Source: JACPUW01 sp049115495
GTDB taxonomy: Bacteria > Bacteroidota > Bacteroidia > CAILMK01 > JACPUW01
Reading direction: 5' to 3'
Assembly: GCA_049115495.1 (NCBI GenBank)
Contig: JAGDZV010000006.1
Coordinates: 1 to 64,000, forward strand
DNA length: 64,000 bases
The stretch's first letter is position 1, and each line of letters begins with the position of its first letter. A program made the translations under genes and the position numbers. The notes under the pieces are model-generated. The model was not told where the DNA came from. It saw nothing but the letters and a program-made list of their open reading frames with translations, and searched no databases. Shown here one piece after another: positions 33,754 through 42,536 of the stretch.

Positions 33754-34632
33754 TTAGCCTTTACTTTTAAGTGCAACATAATTGCCTGCCAAAACAAGAG
33801 CTAATCCAATGAAGGCATTTATACTCCACTCAAATGATTCGAATAAAGTTGAAACGATTAATGCCACAATTGGAATTACCAAATTGGTATACGCTGCTTT
33901 TCCCGGACCAAGTTTACCCAATAGGGTGAGGTAACAATAAAAGGCGATAATAGAACCAAATACGCTTAAGTAAAGCAAAGATGCAGTATACGAAAACGTA
34001 TTAATAAAAATGATTTCATCGCCCTTTGCAATAGAGAAAACGAACATAATTATTGAACTATACGCCATGCCATAGGCATTTGTTTGTGTTATTGGCAAGC
34101 CATGCGTTTGATTTCTCATTGAAACTATATTACCTAAACTGGCAGCAAGGTTGGCCAATACAGCAATTATGAGCAGAAAAGTTCCGTTGGCAATGGCGGC
34201 ATTTGCTCCAATTTCATCTTTATAAAGCAGGCTCATGCCCACAATTCCGAGCAAGAAACCAAAAAGCAGTTTTGGTTTTATTTCTCGCTTTAAAAGAAAC
34301 CTACCCAGAATTACATTGAAAAAAATAATTAGGCTTGATAGTACAGCGACTAAACCACTAGTTAAGCCAGTTTCGGCCCAATACGTAAGCCAATAGCAAA
34401 TGCCAAAAAGCAATACGCCCTGTATAAAAAACCACTTATGCTGCAATGCTGAAAAACGAAGTTTGGCCTTTGTTAGAATTAAGTAGATAAAGAGCAGAAC
34501 AGAGGCAATTCCAAACCTGTAAGCAATTGAAAGTGTAGGCGAAATATCAACAATCTGGTATTTAATTGCATACCATGTGGTACCCCAAATAAAGCAGGTT
34601 ATTGAAAAAAGTAACCAATTTGGGATTTTCAT
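33754..34632 (-). CDS. EamA/DMT-family transporter
   Basis: 292-aa inner-membrane protein with ten hydrophobic segments arranged as two five-helix EamA repeats. The opening LLFSITCFIWGTTWYAIKY carries the family W-G-t-t-w motif, and LGPGKAAYTNLVIPIVA is typical of the second repeat. The drug/metabolite transporter superfamily exports small molecules; substrate unknown. 3 bases after the serine hydrolase stop, so likely co-transcribed with it. Confidence 0.85.
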   Translation of the reverse strand: MKIPNWLLFSITCFIWGTTWYAIKYQIVDISPTLSIAYRFGIASVLLFIYLILTKAKLRFSALQHKWFFIQGVLLFGICYWLTYWAETGLTSGLVAVLSSLIIFFNVILGRFLLKREIKPKLLFGFLLGIVGMSLLYKDEIGANAAIANGTFLLIIAVLANLAASLGNIVSMRNQTHGLPITQTNAYGMAYSSIIMFVFSIAKGDEIIFINTFSYTASLLYLSVFGSIIAFYCYLTLLGKLGPGKAAYTNLVIPIVALIVSTLFESFEWSINAFIGLALVLAGNYVALKSKG

Positions 34633-34635
34633 ATT

Positions 34636-35751
34636 TTAAAGCGTTTCACCCCATTCAACATATTTGAGTAAATCGGTTGGATGATTTCCTGCGGTTTCTC
34701 TTTTTTCTCCAATTCTCACAATAATCAAGTCTTGATTAGGAAAACAAATTACATATTGTCCATTTAAGCCTCTCGCATAGAAAACATCTTTATCTAAATC
34801 TTGCATACACCACCATTGGTAACCATAGTATAGGGTTTCTTCATTCTTTTCATTCAGCAATTTGCTGGGTTTAGAACTTTTAGCGATCCAGTTTGAATCA
34901 AGTATTTGTTTTCCATTCCATTTGCCATGGTTTAAATAGAGCTTGCCTATTCTGGCAAAGTCTCTTACCGTGGTATTAATGCAACAATAGGCTTTTTCTA
35001 AGCCATCCTTTTGATCAAGACTCCAGAGCCCAGGGTTCTCAGACCCTACAGGTTTCCAGAATTTTTCACTTAAATATTCTGATAAGGTTTTACCTGTTGT
35101 TTTGGTAATTACAAAAGCCAACAGCTGGGGGTCACAACCTTTGTATTTATATACGGCTCCGGCATCATTTTCTTTTTTTAATGACTTAATGGTCTTCTCA
35201 ATATTTGTCCCGTAATAGCCTTCAGTAGTGTGGTTTATTGGGCCACCATAGCTTTCAGTCCATTCAAGTCCGCTACTCATTGTGCACAAGTGCTTTATAC
35301 TTATATCACCAAATATTGTGCTGTCTAAATCTGGTAGGTACTTTATTAATTTATCGTCAATTGATTCAATTAATCCATCTTGAATAGCAAATCCTACCAA
35401 CATGGTGATGTACGACTTTGCCACTGAAAAAGAGTTTGCTATGGTATGTTGGTTAAAACCTTGATAGTATTTCTCAAAAATGATTGAATCGTTTTTTATG
35501 GCTAGAAACCCAATTGTTTCCATTTTTTCAAGATAGGCATCGAGCGATTCCGGAATTTCAAGTTGTTTTTTAGCTATGTGCCAAGGTTGAGCGGCTCCAA
35601 AAGCAATTTCACGGTTATCAAAAATTTTGTAGTCGTCATAGTCTACGTAATTATAAATAAGTGCTTTCCAAATGTATCCAAATCCAAAAATGTATGGTAG
35701 TAGGGCAATAATTGATACAATGGCAAGTGAGATGCTCAACTTTCTAAACAT
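34636..35751 (-). CDS. Beta-lactamase-family serine hydrolase
   Basis: 371-aa protein with an N-terminal membrane anchor (residues 7-27) and a class C beta-lactamase/esterase-type domain. The nucleophile motif S109-V-A-K112 is present, with the Tyr-containing segment AVYKYKGCD near residue 200 in the place of the Y-x-N motif. GLNGQYVICFPNQDLIIVRIG near the C-terminus fits the HxG/KTG strand. Such proteins act as esterases or D-amino peptidases; a resistance role should not be assumed. Confidence 0.8.
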   Translation of the reverse strand: MFRKLSISLAIVSIIALLPYIFGFGYIWKALIYNYVDYDDYKIFDNREIAFGAAQPWHIAKKQLEIPESLDAYLEKMETIGFLAIKNDSIIFEKYYQGFNQHTIANSFSVAKSYITMLVGFAIQDGLIESIDDKLIKYLPDLDSTIFGDISIKHLCTMSSGLEWTESYGGPINHTTEGYYGTNIEKTIKSLKKENDAGAVYKYKGCDPQLLAFVITKTTGKTLSEYLSEKFWKPVGSENPGLWSLDQKDGLEKAYCCINTTVRDFARIGKLYLNHGKWNGKQILDSNWIAKSSKPSKLLNEKNEETLYYGYQWWCMQDLDKDVFYARGLNGQYVICFPNQDLIIVRIGEKRETAGNHPTDLLKYVEWGETL

Positions 35752-35830
35752 GTATCAAAGGTTTTAAACGAAAAGCATTATTTAAAAACATTTAGATAGT
35801 TTATTTCGCAATTAAATTTAAGTTTTAAGG

Positions 35831-36736
35831 ATGTATAGAAATTTATTGGTAACAATTACAGCTATGCTTATGGCTTTGCCTGTTTTTGCACAAGATGAAG
35901 AAGCTGTTGATGCGCCTGCAAGTAACTGGACAAAAGGAGCTTCATTTGGATTGAACATTACAAACGTTGGCCTAAGCAACTGGGCCGGTGGTGGTGAAAA
36001 CAGTTTTGCCATTGCAGGTTTAGTAAAGGCAAATGCCAACTACAAAAATGGGCCTGTAAGTTGGAATAATTCATTTGAGGCTGGTTATGGTTTGGTAAGA
36101 CAAGGCGATATTGCTGAGTTTAGAAAAAGTGATGACCGTTTAATTGCTGTATCTAAATACTCAAAGGCATTTGGAGAATCTGATTGGGCCTATGCTGCCT
36201 TATTGGACTTTAGAACTCAAATGACAGACGGTTTCAGCTATTATGAAGATGCTGACGGAAACGAGCAAAGCGATGTTATATCAAGGCTTATGGCTCCAGG
36301 CTATCTGTCATTGTCATTTGGTGGTGAGTATAAACCAAATGATAATTTTTACATGATGGCTTCGCCAATTTCAGGTAAACTCACTTTTGTAATGGACGAG
36401 ACACTTTCTAGCGTAGGGGCTTTTGGTGTTGATTCTGGCGCAACAATGAGACGCGAGCTTGGTGCTATTTTTAATATGAAGTTTAAAAAAGAGTTGGCTA
36501 CCAATATCAACTATGAAACTACGCTTAACCTATTTCAGGCTTATAGATCTGGAGCTATGGTTGATATAATGTGGGACAACCTTTTAGAAATGAAAGTGAA
36601 CGATTTCATTAGCTCAACCATTTCTACTCAAATGATTTATGACGAAGACGTATTATTTACCAATGACGATGGAACTCAAGAAGCCCGTGTGCAATGGAAA
36701 TACGTTTTCAACGTGGGTTTCTTATACAAGTTCTAA
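35831..36736 (+). CDS. DUF3078 outer-membrane beta-barrel protein
   Basis: 301-aa protein with a signal peptide (LLVTITAMLMALPVFAQ) and the DUF3078 signature near residue 50 (LNITNVGLSNWAGGGENSFA). Alternating beta strands continue to a C-terminal F (VFNVGFLYKF), the form of an outer-membrane barrel. Restricted to Bacteroidota; function unknown. The next gene begins directly after its stop. Confidence 0.82.
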   Translation: MYRNLLVTITAMLMALPVFAQDEEAVDAPASNWTKGASFGLNITNVGLSNWAGGGENSFAIAGLVKANANYKNGPVSWNNSFEAGYGLVRQGDIAEFRKSDDRLIAVSKYSKAFGESDWAYAALLDFRTQMTDGFSYYEDADGNEQSDVISRLMAPGYLSLSFGGEYKPNDNFYMMASPISGKLTFVMDETLSSVGAFGVDSGATMRRELGAIFNMKFKKELATNINYETTLNLFQAYRSGAMVDIMWDNLLEMKVNDFISSTISTQMIYDEDVLFTNDDGTQEARVQWKYVFNVGFLYKF

Positions 36737-37303
36737 TTGAATCAATTAATAACATATGCGGCACTATGGATGGCATATTTTGCCATCCATAGTTTGCTTG
36801 CAAGCGAAAAAGCAAAGGCTACGTTTGGTAATCCCAAATGGTATCGAATATTTTATGTGCTGCAATCGGTTTTGCTTTTAGTTCCAATTTTTATTTACCG
36901 ATTGCAAATTCCAACTGAAAAGTTGTTTGAAGCTTCTGTAGGTACTAAAATTCCTTCGATTGGTTTAGGTTATGTAGCCTATGTACTCTTTAGACAAGCT
37001 GCCCAGGTTTATGATTTAAAAGCTTTTTTAGGGTTAAGGCAGAATAAAGAGCAAGGTTTGGTTACGCATGGAATACTTGAAAGAGTTAGGCATCCATTTT
37101 ACACCGCTACCGTTGCATTGGGCTTAGGCTTTTTAATTTACAGCCCTACTATTACCAATGCTATTATGATTGGTTCTTGGTTTTTGTACCTACCCATTGG
37201 AATTTGGCTCGAAGAAAAGAAGCTCATTTCAGAATTTGGAGATGCCTATAAGGACTATCAAAAAAGCACTCCGGTACTTTTCCCAAGAATCTTCAATAAA
37301 TAG
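36737..37303 (+). CDS. Membrane methyltransferase-like protein (isoprenylcysteine/phospholipid type)
   Basis: 188-aa polytopic protein. The C-terminal ERVRHPFYTATVALGLG and W-L-E-E-K-K-L-I-S-E-F-G...Y motifs are those of isoprenylcysteine carboxyl methyltransferase and phospholipid N-methyltransferase-like membrane proteins (SAM-binding RHP and EE). The start is TTG at 36737, immediately after the previous stop; an ATG at 36770 is an alternative and lies inside a perfect 12-bp hairpin (36764-36792). Substrate unknown. Confidence 0.75.
   Translation: MNQLITYAALWMAYFAIHSLLASEKAKATFGNPKWYRIFYVLQSVLLLVPIFIYRLQIPTEKLFEASVGTKIPSIGLGYVAYVLFRQAAQVYDLKAFLGLRQNKEQGLVTHGILERVRHPFYTATVALGLGFLIYSPTITNAIMIGSWFLYLPIGIWLEEKKLISEFGDAYKDYQKSTPVLFPRIFNK
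36764..36792 (+). repeat. Perfect 12-bp hairpin inside the methyltransferase-like gene
   Basis: CTATGGATGGCA (36764-36775), 5-base loop TATTT, TGCCATCCATAG (36781-36792). It encodes LWMAYFAIHS in frame and covers the alternative ATG at 36770. Confidence 0.75.
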
Positions 37304-37348
37304 GTTTCAAGTCAGTTTTGATTTTAGCTTTTGAATTTGTTTCAGAGC

Positions 37349-37356
37349 TAATTTTG
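37349..37356 (+). promoter_or_regulatory. -7 element for the speD-speE fusion
   Basis: TAATTTTG, an exact TAnnTTTG match 18 bases upstream of the ATG at 37375. Confidence 0.5.
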
Positions 37357-37374
37357 TTGGGTTAAAATCAAAAC

Positions 37375-38670
37375 ATGTACGTTGAAGACAACTCACCCAA
37401 TTTAGGCAGGCACATAATTGTTGAGTATTACGATTGCGATACTCAAATAATGAATGATGTGGTGCAGATTGAGCAGTTTATGGTTAATGCTGCCAAAGAA
37501 GCTCAGGCTACTGTTGTTAATTCTACGTTTCATCATTTTTCGCCATTTGGCGTTAGCGGTGTCGTTGTAATTGAAGAGAGCCATTTGGCCATACACACTT
37601 GGCCTGAGTACGGTTACGCTGCGGTTGATATTTTTACCTGTGGCGATGCAGTTGACCCTTGGGTTTGCTACAAATACTTGGAGAAAAACTTTAAAGCAGG
37701 CTATGGTTCGGGCATGCAAATGCAACGTGGTCAAAAGCATTTGCTTACTCGAAAAGACTTTGAATTTGCGCCAAAGAGAGATCAAGATGATCCGAATGCG
37801 GTAAAACACAATCGCAACATTTGGTTTACCGATAGAGATGAAAACATCGCCCTTTCACTTCGACACAGTGGAAACGTATTGTTTAGGGTGCAATCTCCTT
37901 ATCAAAAAGTGCAGGTGCTTGAAACCTATGCTTATGGTAAAGCACTAACTATAGACGGTATGTTCATGACCACTGAAAAAGATGAGTATGTATATCATGA
38001 AATGATTGCCCATGTACCGGTATTGAGTCATAAAAACGTGAAAAACGTATTGGTAATTGGCGGTGGCGATGGCGGAACAGTGCGTGAGTTAATGCGTCAT
38101 AAGGATATTGAGAAGGTGACAATGGTTGAAATCGACGATGCCGTAGTGCGCGCCTGTAAAGAGCATTTGCCCCAAATAGCCGCTTCATTTGATGATCCAA
38201 GACTTGACCTAATTATTGGCGATGGCATTGAATATGTGAAGAAAGCACAAGCCGGAGCTTATGATTTAATCATTGTAGATGGCTCTGACCCAGTTGGGCC
38301 CGCAAAAGGTCTATTCTCTGATGAGTTTTATGAAGATGTTTATAAAGCCTTGAACGAAAACGGAGTGTTAGTGGCCCAAGGTGAATCACCAAGGTTTAAC
38401 CAACACGCTTTTGTTGATTTACGCAGATGTTTTAAGAAGATATTCGGGGATAATAAGGTACACGATTACTTCTTTTTTGTGCCTACCTACCCAAGTGGTA
38501 TGTGGAGTTTCGCACTATGCACAAAAGGCGATTTAGACCCAATGCGCGATGCTGAAGTTGATGATTTAGAAAAATTCTCTGAAGATAATGGGTTACGTTA
38601 TTACAACGGACACATACACAAAGCAGCCTTTGCTACCCCAAACTTTGTGAAAACCCTTTTGAATGAATAA
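37375..38670 (+). CDS. Fused S-adenosylmethionine decarboxylase - spermidine synthase
   Basis: 431-aa fusion of two polyamine enzymes. Residues 1-120 are a bacterial-type (SpeH) AdoMet decarboxylase. The self-cleavage site is E68-S69 (VVVIEESHLAIHTWPE), giving the pyruvoyl group, with active-site His74 and Cys89. Residues about 145-420 are spermidine synthase: VLVIGGGDGGT with GGGDGG at 229-234, VEIDD near 251-255, and VDGSDPVGPA around D302. One chain would thus make decarboxylated AdoMet and use it with putrescine to form spermidine. If processed as in SpeH, cleavage leaves the synthase on the alpha (pyruvoyl) chain. Overlaps the ureohydrolase gene by 8 bases. Confidence 0.92.
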   Translation: MYVEDNSPNLGRHIIVEYYDCDTQIMNDVVQIEQFMVNAAKEAQATVVNSTFHHFSPFGVSGVVVIEESHLAIHTWPEYGYAAVDIFTCGDAVDPWVCYKYLEKNFKAGYGSGMQMQRGQKHLLTRKDFEFAPKRDQDDPNAVKHNRNIWFTDRDENIALSLRHSGNVLFRVQSPYQKVQVLETYAYGKALTIDGMFMTTEKDEYVYHEMIAHVPVLSHKNVKNVLVIGGGDGGTVRELMRHKDIEKVTMVEIDDAVVRACKEHLPQIAASFDDPRLDLIIGDGIEYVKKAQAGAYDLIIVDGSDPVGPAKGLFSDEFYEDVYKALNENGVLVAQGESPRFNQHAFVDLRRCFKKIFGDNKVHDYFFFVPTYPSGMWSFALCTKGDLDPMRDAEVDDLEKFSEDNGLRYYNGHIHKAAFATPNFVKTLLNE

Positions 38671-39688
38671 AGAAGCAAGAGACGAAAAAGTAGCAGGATT
38701 TGATCCTGACAATTCAATAGCTACCAACGCTGGCATTTTTGGTTTACCCTTTGAGCTTGAAGAAAGTGAAGTTGTACTTTACCCTGTGCCTTGGGAAGTT
38801 ACCGTGAGCTTTAGAGATGGAACGGCCAATGGTCCTTACCAAATATTTACTGCAAGCCCTCAGCTAGATCTTTACGACCACCATTTTGGTGAAGTATGGA
38901 AACGCGGCTTACACATGTTTACCGGCCATGTAAGTGATATGGCTAAGTTGAATAACAACCTGCGCCCAATTGCCAAACAATACATTGAGCAGATTGAAAA
39001 TGGAGCTGCAACTGATCAAGAAGTGCTTAACCATGTAAATGAAGCTTGTTTTCATTTAAAGGATACTGTAAAAAGTGCCTGCGCTTCATTTTTAGAGAAT
39101 GGACATAAGTTGGGCATTTTGGGTGGAGACCACAGCACGCCCTTAGGTTACATAGAAGCCCTTGCCGATAAGCATGAAAGCTTTGGCATTTTGCAAATAG
39201 ATGCCCATGCTGATCTTAGAGAAGCTTATGAAGGTTTTACCTATTCTCATGCCAGCATAATGCACAATGCATTGGCTTATAGTGATAAGCTCAGTTTGGT
39301 GCAAGTAGGCATTAGAGATTACTCAAAAGGGGAGAAGGAGCGCATTGAAAACGACGAGAGCATTACCACCTTTTTTGATGCCGACATGAAAGCTGCAGAA
39401 TTCAGCGGTAAAAATTGGAACCAACAAGTAGACGAAATCATTGCCACATTACCTAACAAGGTTTACCTCAGTTTTGATGTCGATGGTCTAAGTCCTGATT
39501 TATGCCCAACAACGGGGACACCAGTACCCGGCGGCTTAAGTTTTGACCAAGCCACTCACATTTTAGTAAAGCTAAAAGAAAGTGGTAAAGAAGTAATTGG
39601 CTTTGACCTTAACGAAACCGGAAATGCTGAATGGGATGGCACCGTGAGTGCAAGGTTGCTTTATAAGTTGTGTGGGGTTTTGGGGTAA
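38663..39688 (+). CDS. Ureohydrolase, agmatinase-like (SpeB family)
   Basis: 341-aa manganese ureohydrolase. The binuclear metal site is complete: GGDHS at residues 154-158, DAHAD at 180-184, and SFDVDGLSP further on. Agmatinase would release putrescine and urea, the substrate for the spermidine synthase upstream, so the operon context favours agmatinase over arginase. The sequence alone does not settle this, and the N-terminal ~90 residues are longer than in E. coli SpeB. No arginine decarboxylase is in the window. Confidence 0.82.
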   Translation: MNKEARDEKVAGFDPDNSIATNAGIFGLPFELEESEVVLYPVPWEVTVSFRDGTANGPYQIFTASPQLDLYDHHFGEVWKRGLHMFTGHVSDMAKLNNNLRPIAKQYIEQIENGAATDQEVLNHVNEACFHLKDTVKSACASFLENGHKLGILGGDHSTPLGYIEALADKHESFGILQIDAHADLREAYEGFTYSHASIMHNALAYSDKLSLVQVGIRDYSKGEKERIENDESITTFFDADMKAAEFSGKNWNQQVDEIIATLPNKVYLSFDVDGLSPDLCPTTGTPVPGGLSFDQATHILVKLKESGKEVIGFDLNETGNAEWDGTVSARLLYKLCGVLG

Positions 39689-39749
39689 ATTCAAGCCTTG
39701 GTTTAGTCATTCTTGGGATAAAAGTTGGAAGCTCGCACGCGCTAAAAGT

Positions 39750-40373
39750 TTACTTCCTGGCTACAATAACTAAATCTGTATTGCCACTTGCTTCATCTTT
39801 TAATCTAGCTGTTTTAACTATTTCTAAACCGCCTTTTGCTATTGCCGTGGTCAAATATTCTTCTTCATGAAAATTAATGAAAAGGGAAGGCCCTTTACCT
39901 GAGCTAGGGCCTTGAAACTTGCTATTTTCATTTTTGTCTTCCATGGTGCTCAAGTATAGGCTGCCATTTTCCCTAAGCATTTTACAAGCTGTTTCTACCA
40001 ATTCAATTGCCTCTTCTTTGTTCAAATACGGTAGACAAAAGCCTAGCACAATCCCATCAAACAAATCCTTAATGCGGTCTATATTTTTAGCATCCATTTC
40101 AATAAAATGTGCAGCGGAACAATGATTCTTAGCAATCTGAAGCATGGCCGGTGCAATGTCAATTCCCGTAAGTTGCAATTTTGTGTTTTGATCCAATAAA
40201 TATTTGGCAATATTTCCAGGCCCGCAGCCCACATCAAGTACAGTAGGTTGTTCGCTTTTTAGGTTGCCTAGAAAAAGGTCAAGACATTCATGAAACTTGC
40301 TTTGGTCCATGAAAAGATCGGCATAAGCATGAGCCTTATAATTAAATAACTCTTTGGGTGTGGTTTTCTTCAA
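39750..40373 (-). CDS. Class I SAM-dependent methyltransferase
   Basis: 207-aa protein with the SAM motif I VLDVGCGPGNIAKYLL near residue 42, motif II LTGIDIAPAML and the post-motif FDGIVLGFCLPYL. Belongs to the UbiE/Methyltransf_11 type. Substrate cannot be inferred. It lies alone, 5 bases before the end of the sterol-desaturase-like gene, and may share its transcript. Confidence 0.82.
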   Translation of the reverse strand: MKKTTPKELFNYKAHAYADLFMDQSKFHECLDLFLGNLKSEQPTVLDVGCGPGNIAKYLLDQNTKLQLTGIDIAPAMLQIAKNHCSAAHFIEMDAKNIDRIKDLFDGIVLGFCLPYLNKEEAIELVETACKMLRENGSLYLSTMEDKNENSKFQGPSSGKGPSLFINFHEEEYLTTAIAKGGLEIVKTARLKDEASGNTDLVIVARK

Positions 40374-40378
40374 TGAGT

Positions 40379-41200
40379 CTAATAATCAGTTTTGATTTTT
40401 TTGTTGAATGGCAAACCAAACTGGTATTTAAAATCTTGAGACTTCTCGCCTTCAAGGGTATCTACTCCAAATTCAATGTCTTTTGGATTGGCATACACGT
40501 AGGTGCCAAAGATTCTATCCCAAAAGCTAAACATATTGCCATAATTGCTATCGGTCCAAGGTCTTTCAAAATGATGATGAAACTTGTGCATGTTTGGGCT
40601 TATGAATACCAAAGCTATAACCTTATCAAGCCATGTAGGTAGATAGAAATTAGCATGTGTTAGGTACGTAAAAAACACAGTACATATTCTGTAAAAAAGA
40701 TAAAAGGTCAAGGGAGCTCCAATTAAGAATGCTGTACCAATAGCAAATACTTCACGCATCAAGTAGTCACCAGGGTGGTGTCTTGTGCCAGTGGTTGCGT
40801 CAACTTTGGTGTCGCTATGGTGTACCAAATGAAACTTCCACATCCACTTTACCTTATGTAGCAATACATGTACAAAGTACTGCGCCATAAAGTCAAGAAG
40901 TAACATTGTAATTATTAGTTCAACCCATAAAGGCAGATCGAATAAATGAAGTAAACCAAATTCACTTTCGGCAGTAAAGTTGAAAACACCAATCGTAACT
41001 AATCCCACTACAACATTAATTATGATGCTACAGGCTAAGAAGACTAAGTTAAAACTAACATGTCTAAACTTTTTGTACTGAAACTGAAATAGAGGTGCTG
41101 CAAATTCAAGCCCCCAGCTAAATATTAGGCACATAAGTACCCACAACAACTTTTGCCAGCTTGGCATGGCTTCAACAAAACTTAAAATGTTCTCTAACAT
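40379..41200 (-). CDS. Sterol desaturase / fatty acid hydroxylase-family protein
   Basis: 273-aa integral membrane di-iron enzyme. Histidine clusters are present: HVLLHKVKWMWKFHLVHHSD, ATTGTRHHPGDYL and NMHKFHHHFERPW with NYGNMFSFWDRIFGTY, cited by key residues. About five hydrophobic segments precede and surround them. Family members hydroxylate or desaturate sterols, carotenoids or fatty acids; the substrate is unknown here. Confidence 0.85.
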   Translation of the reverse strand: MLENILSFVEAMPSWQKLLWVLMCLIFSWGLEFAAPLFQFQYKKFRHVSFNLVFLACSIIINVVVGLVTIGVFNFTAESEFGLLHLFDLPLWVELIITMLLLDFMAQYFVHVLLHKVKWMWKFHLVHHSDTKVDATTGTRHHPGDYLMREVFAIGTAFLIGAPLTFYLFYRICTVFFTYLTHANFYLPTWLDKVIALVFISPNMHKFHHHFERPWTDSNYGNMFSFWDRIFGTYVYANPKDIEFGVDTLEGEKSQDFKYQFGLPFNKKIKTDY

Positions 41201-41245
41201 GTAGTTTTCTTTAAGCCGTAAATATAGAAAATCGATTGCTTAGGC

Positions 41246-41791
41246 TTAAAATGGCTTTAAGGTGTAAACGACACTATTTTTATTTTTCGAGTTTTTTAAT
41301 TGGCAAAACTCATTTTCATGGTGATGGTCGTCTTCAAGGGTCCAGTTTCCTTCTCCTAGTTCTACAGAACGAGACCAGTTTTCTGTTAGAATAATCAAAT
41401 GCATAAAATCAGAATCATTTCTAAAGCCCAAAAAAAAACCATGTTGATTGGTAAAATTATAATCGGTCAAGTAAAAATTTTTGAATTGAGAAATGCTTGG
41501 AGTTGATTCAATACTGTATAATTCACCTTTTACGTCAACTTTACTTTTAATTGCGAGATTATCTTCCGCAACTGTTAGCTTAAATTCATAGTTTTTCCAT
41601 TTTTCAATTGTTTCAGTCCAATCGTTGTCTTTGCCATTTTTTATTCTATCAATAAACGAAAAGAAGAAAAAACCGACTAGCAAAAATGGGGTTCCAACTA
41701 TTATTAGCGGAAATAATAGGATGTCTCTAATGCCAAGTTTACTCTTTTTAATCGTTTTTGAATCAATTCTAAAGCCATCAATATGAAGCAT
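41246..41791 (-). CDS. Hypothetical membrane protein
   Basis: About 181 aa. One strong hydrophobic segment (residues 25-48, IRDILLFPLIIVGTPFLLVGFFFFSFI) followed by a soluble mostly beta region ending YTLKPF. No known family recognised. ATG 41791 (MLHIDGFRIDSK) is preferred to 41833, which overlaps the upstream small gene by 56 bases; at 41791 the overlap is 14. Confidence 0.55.
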   Translation of the reverse strand: MLHIDGFRIDSKTIKKSKLGIRDILLFPLIIVGTPFLLVGFFFFSFIDRIKNGKDNDWTETIEKWKNYEFKLTVAEDNLAIKSKVDVKGELYSIESTPSISQFKNFYLTDYNFTNQHGFFLGFRNDSDFMHLIILTENWSRSVELGEGNWTLEDDHHHENEFCQLKNSKNKNSVVYTLKPF

Positions 41792-41999
41792 TCGTATTTT
41801 TCTTTTTTGAAAGCAAGCTGAACCCAAAAACAAAAAATGGGCTTACCAGCATACTATAAATAGCAAGAAACTCCATTGTGATTTTGGCTAAGACTATGCC
41901 TGAAATCATAAACAATAAGAAGTAAACACCTTTTTTATAGTTGTGACTTTCGTGATAATCAAAGAAAATGCTGAAGGCAAAGAATGATAAAGGGAGCAT
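41778..41999 (-). CDS. Small hypothetical membrane protein
   Basis: 73 aa with two or three hydrophobic segments (YFLLFMISGIVLAKI, FLAIYSMLVSPFFVFGFSLL) and a basic C-terminus. Overlaps the downstream gene by 14 bases and lies 3 bases after the thioredoxin-like stop. No family recognised. Confidence 0.5.
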   Translation of the reverse strand: MLPLSFFAFSIFFDYHESHNYKKGVYFLLFMISGIVLAKITMEFLAIYSMLVSPFFVFGFSLLSKKKNTNASY

Positions 42000-42002
42000 T
42001 AA

Positions 42003-42536
42003 TTACTTCCCAGCTTTAAATTCATTTAAAAAATCAGGATAGGTTTGAGAAGTGTACCTTTTCTCACCTAAAAAAATAAGCATTGGTTCAAACTCTTTTA
42101 CTTCTCTATAACCAGGAATTACGGTTACAAGGTTTAGGTCTTCATCAATAACTGCATAAGAAGGGTAGCTCATTTTACCTTGAAGAATAGTTGCGGCAAA
42201 CTCATTATAACCTCTTCTACCATTGGGCACAAACTTGTAGTAATTACCATTAAAATCTACCGATTCTTTTTGCTCTGCATCAAATTTTACAGAGTAAAAG
42301 TGCTTATTCATAAGCTTGGTGATTTTGGGGTTTACAAAAGTTGTAGCATCCATTTTTTTGCACCAGCCGCACCAATCGGTGTATACATCAACAAATATTA
42401 ATTTAGGGTTGTCTAAGTTCTTTTCAAGTGCCTTTTCAATGCTTAGCCATTCAATTTTATCAGCAGTTTTTGGTGCACTATTGCTCAAAAAAAGAAATGA
42501 AATAGGGAGTATTAGTAATATTATTCTTTGCATCAT
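42003..42536 (-). CDS. Exported thioredoxin-like protein (CGWC)
   Basis: 177-aa protein with a signal sequence (IILLILPISFLFLSNS) and a thioredoxin fold of the DUF255/thioredoxin_7 type. The redox motif is YTDWCGWCKKMD near residues 54-65, followed by a cis-Pro region MSYPSYAVID. Probably a periplasmic disulphide reductase or chaperone-like oxidoreductase. 4-base overlap with the upstream membrane-protein gene. Confidence 0.82.
   Translation of the reverse strand: MMQRIILLILPISFLFLSNSAPKTADKIEWLSIEKALEKNLDNPKLIFVDVYTDWCGWCKKMDATTFVNPKITKLMNKHFYSVKFDAEQKESVDFNGNYYKFVPNGRRGYNEFAATILQGKMSYPSYAVIDEDLNLVTVIPGYREVKEFEPMLIFLGEKRYTSQTYPDFLNEFKAGK

Noticed and set aside
34636..35751. Beta-lactamase resistance gene
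   Set aside because: The SxxK fold is shared by esterases and peptidases; membrane anchor and family features do not indicate antibiotic resistance.
37402..37809. 135-codon minus-strand frame inside the speD-speE fusion
   Set aside because: Antisense to conserved AdoMet decarboxylase sequence with an intact cleavage site.
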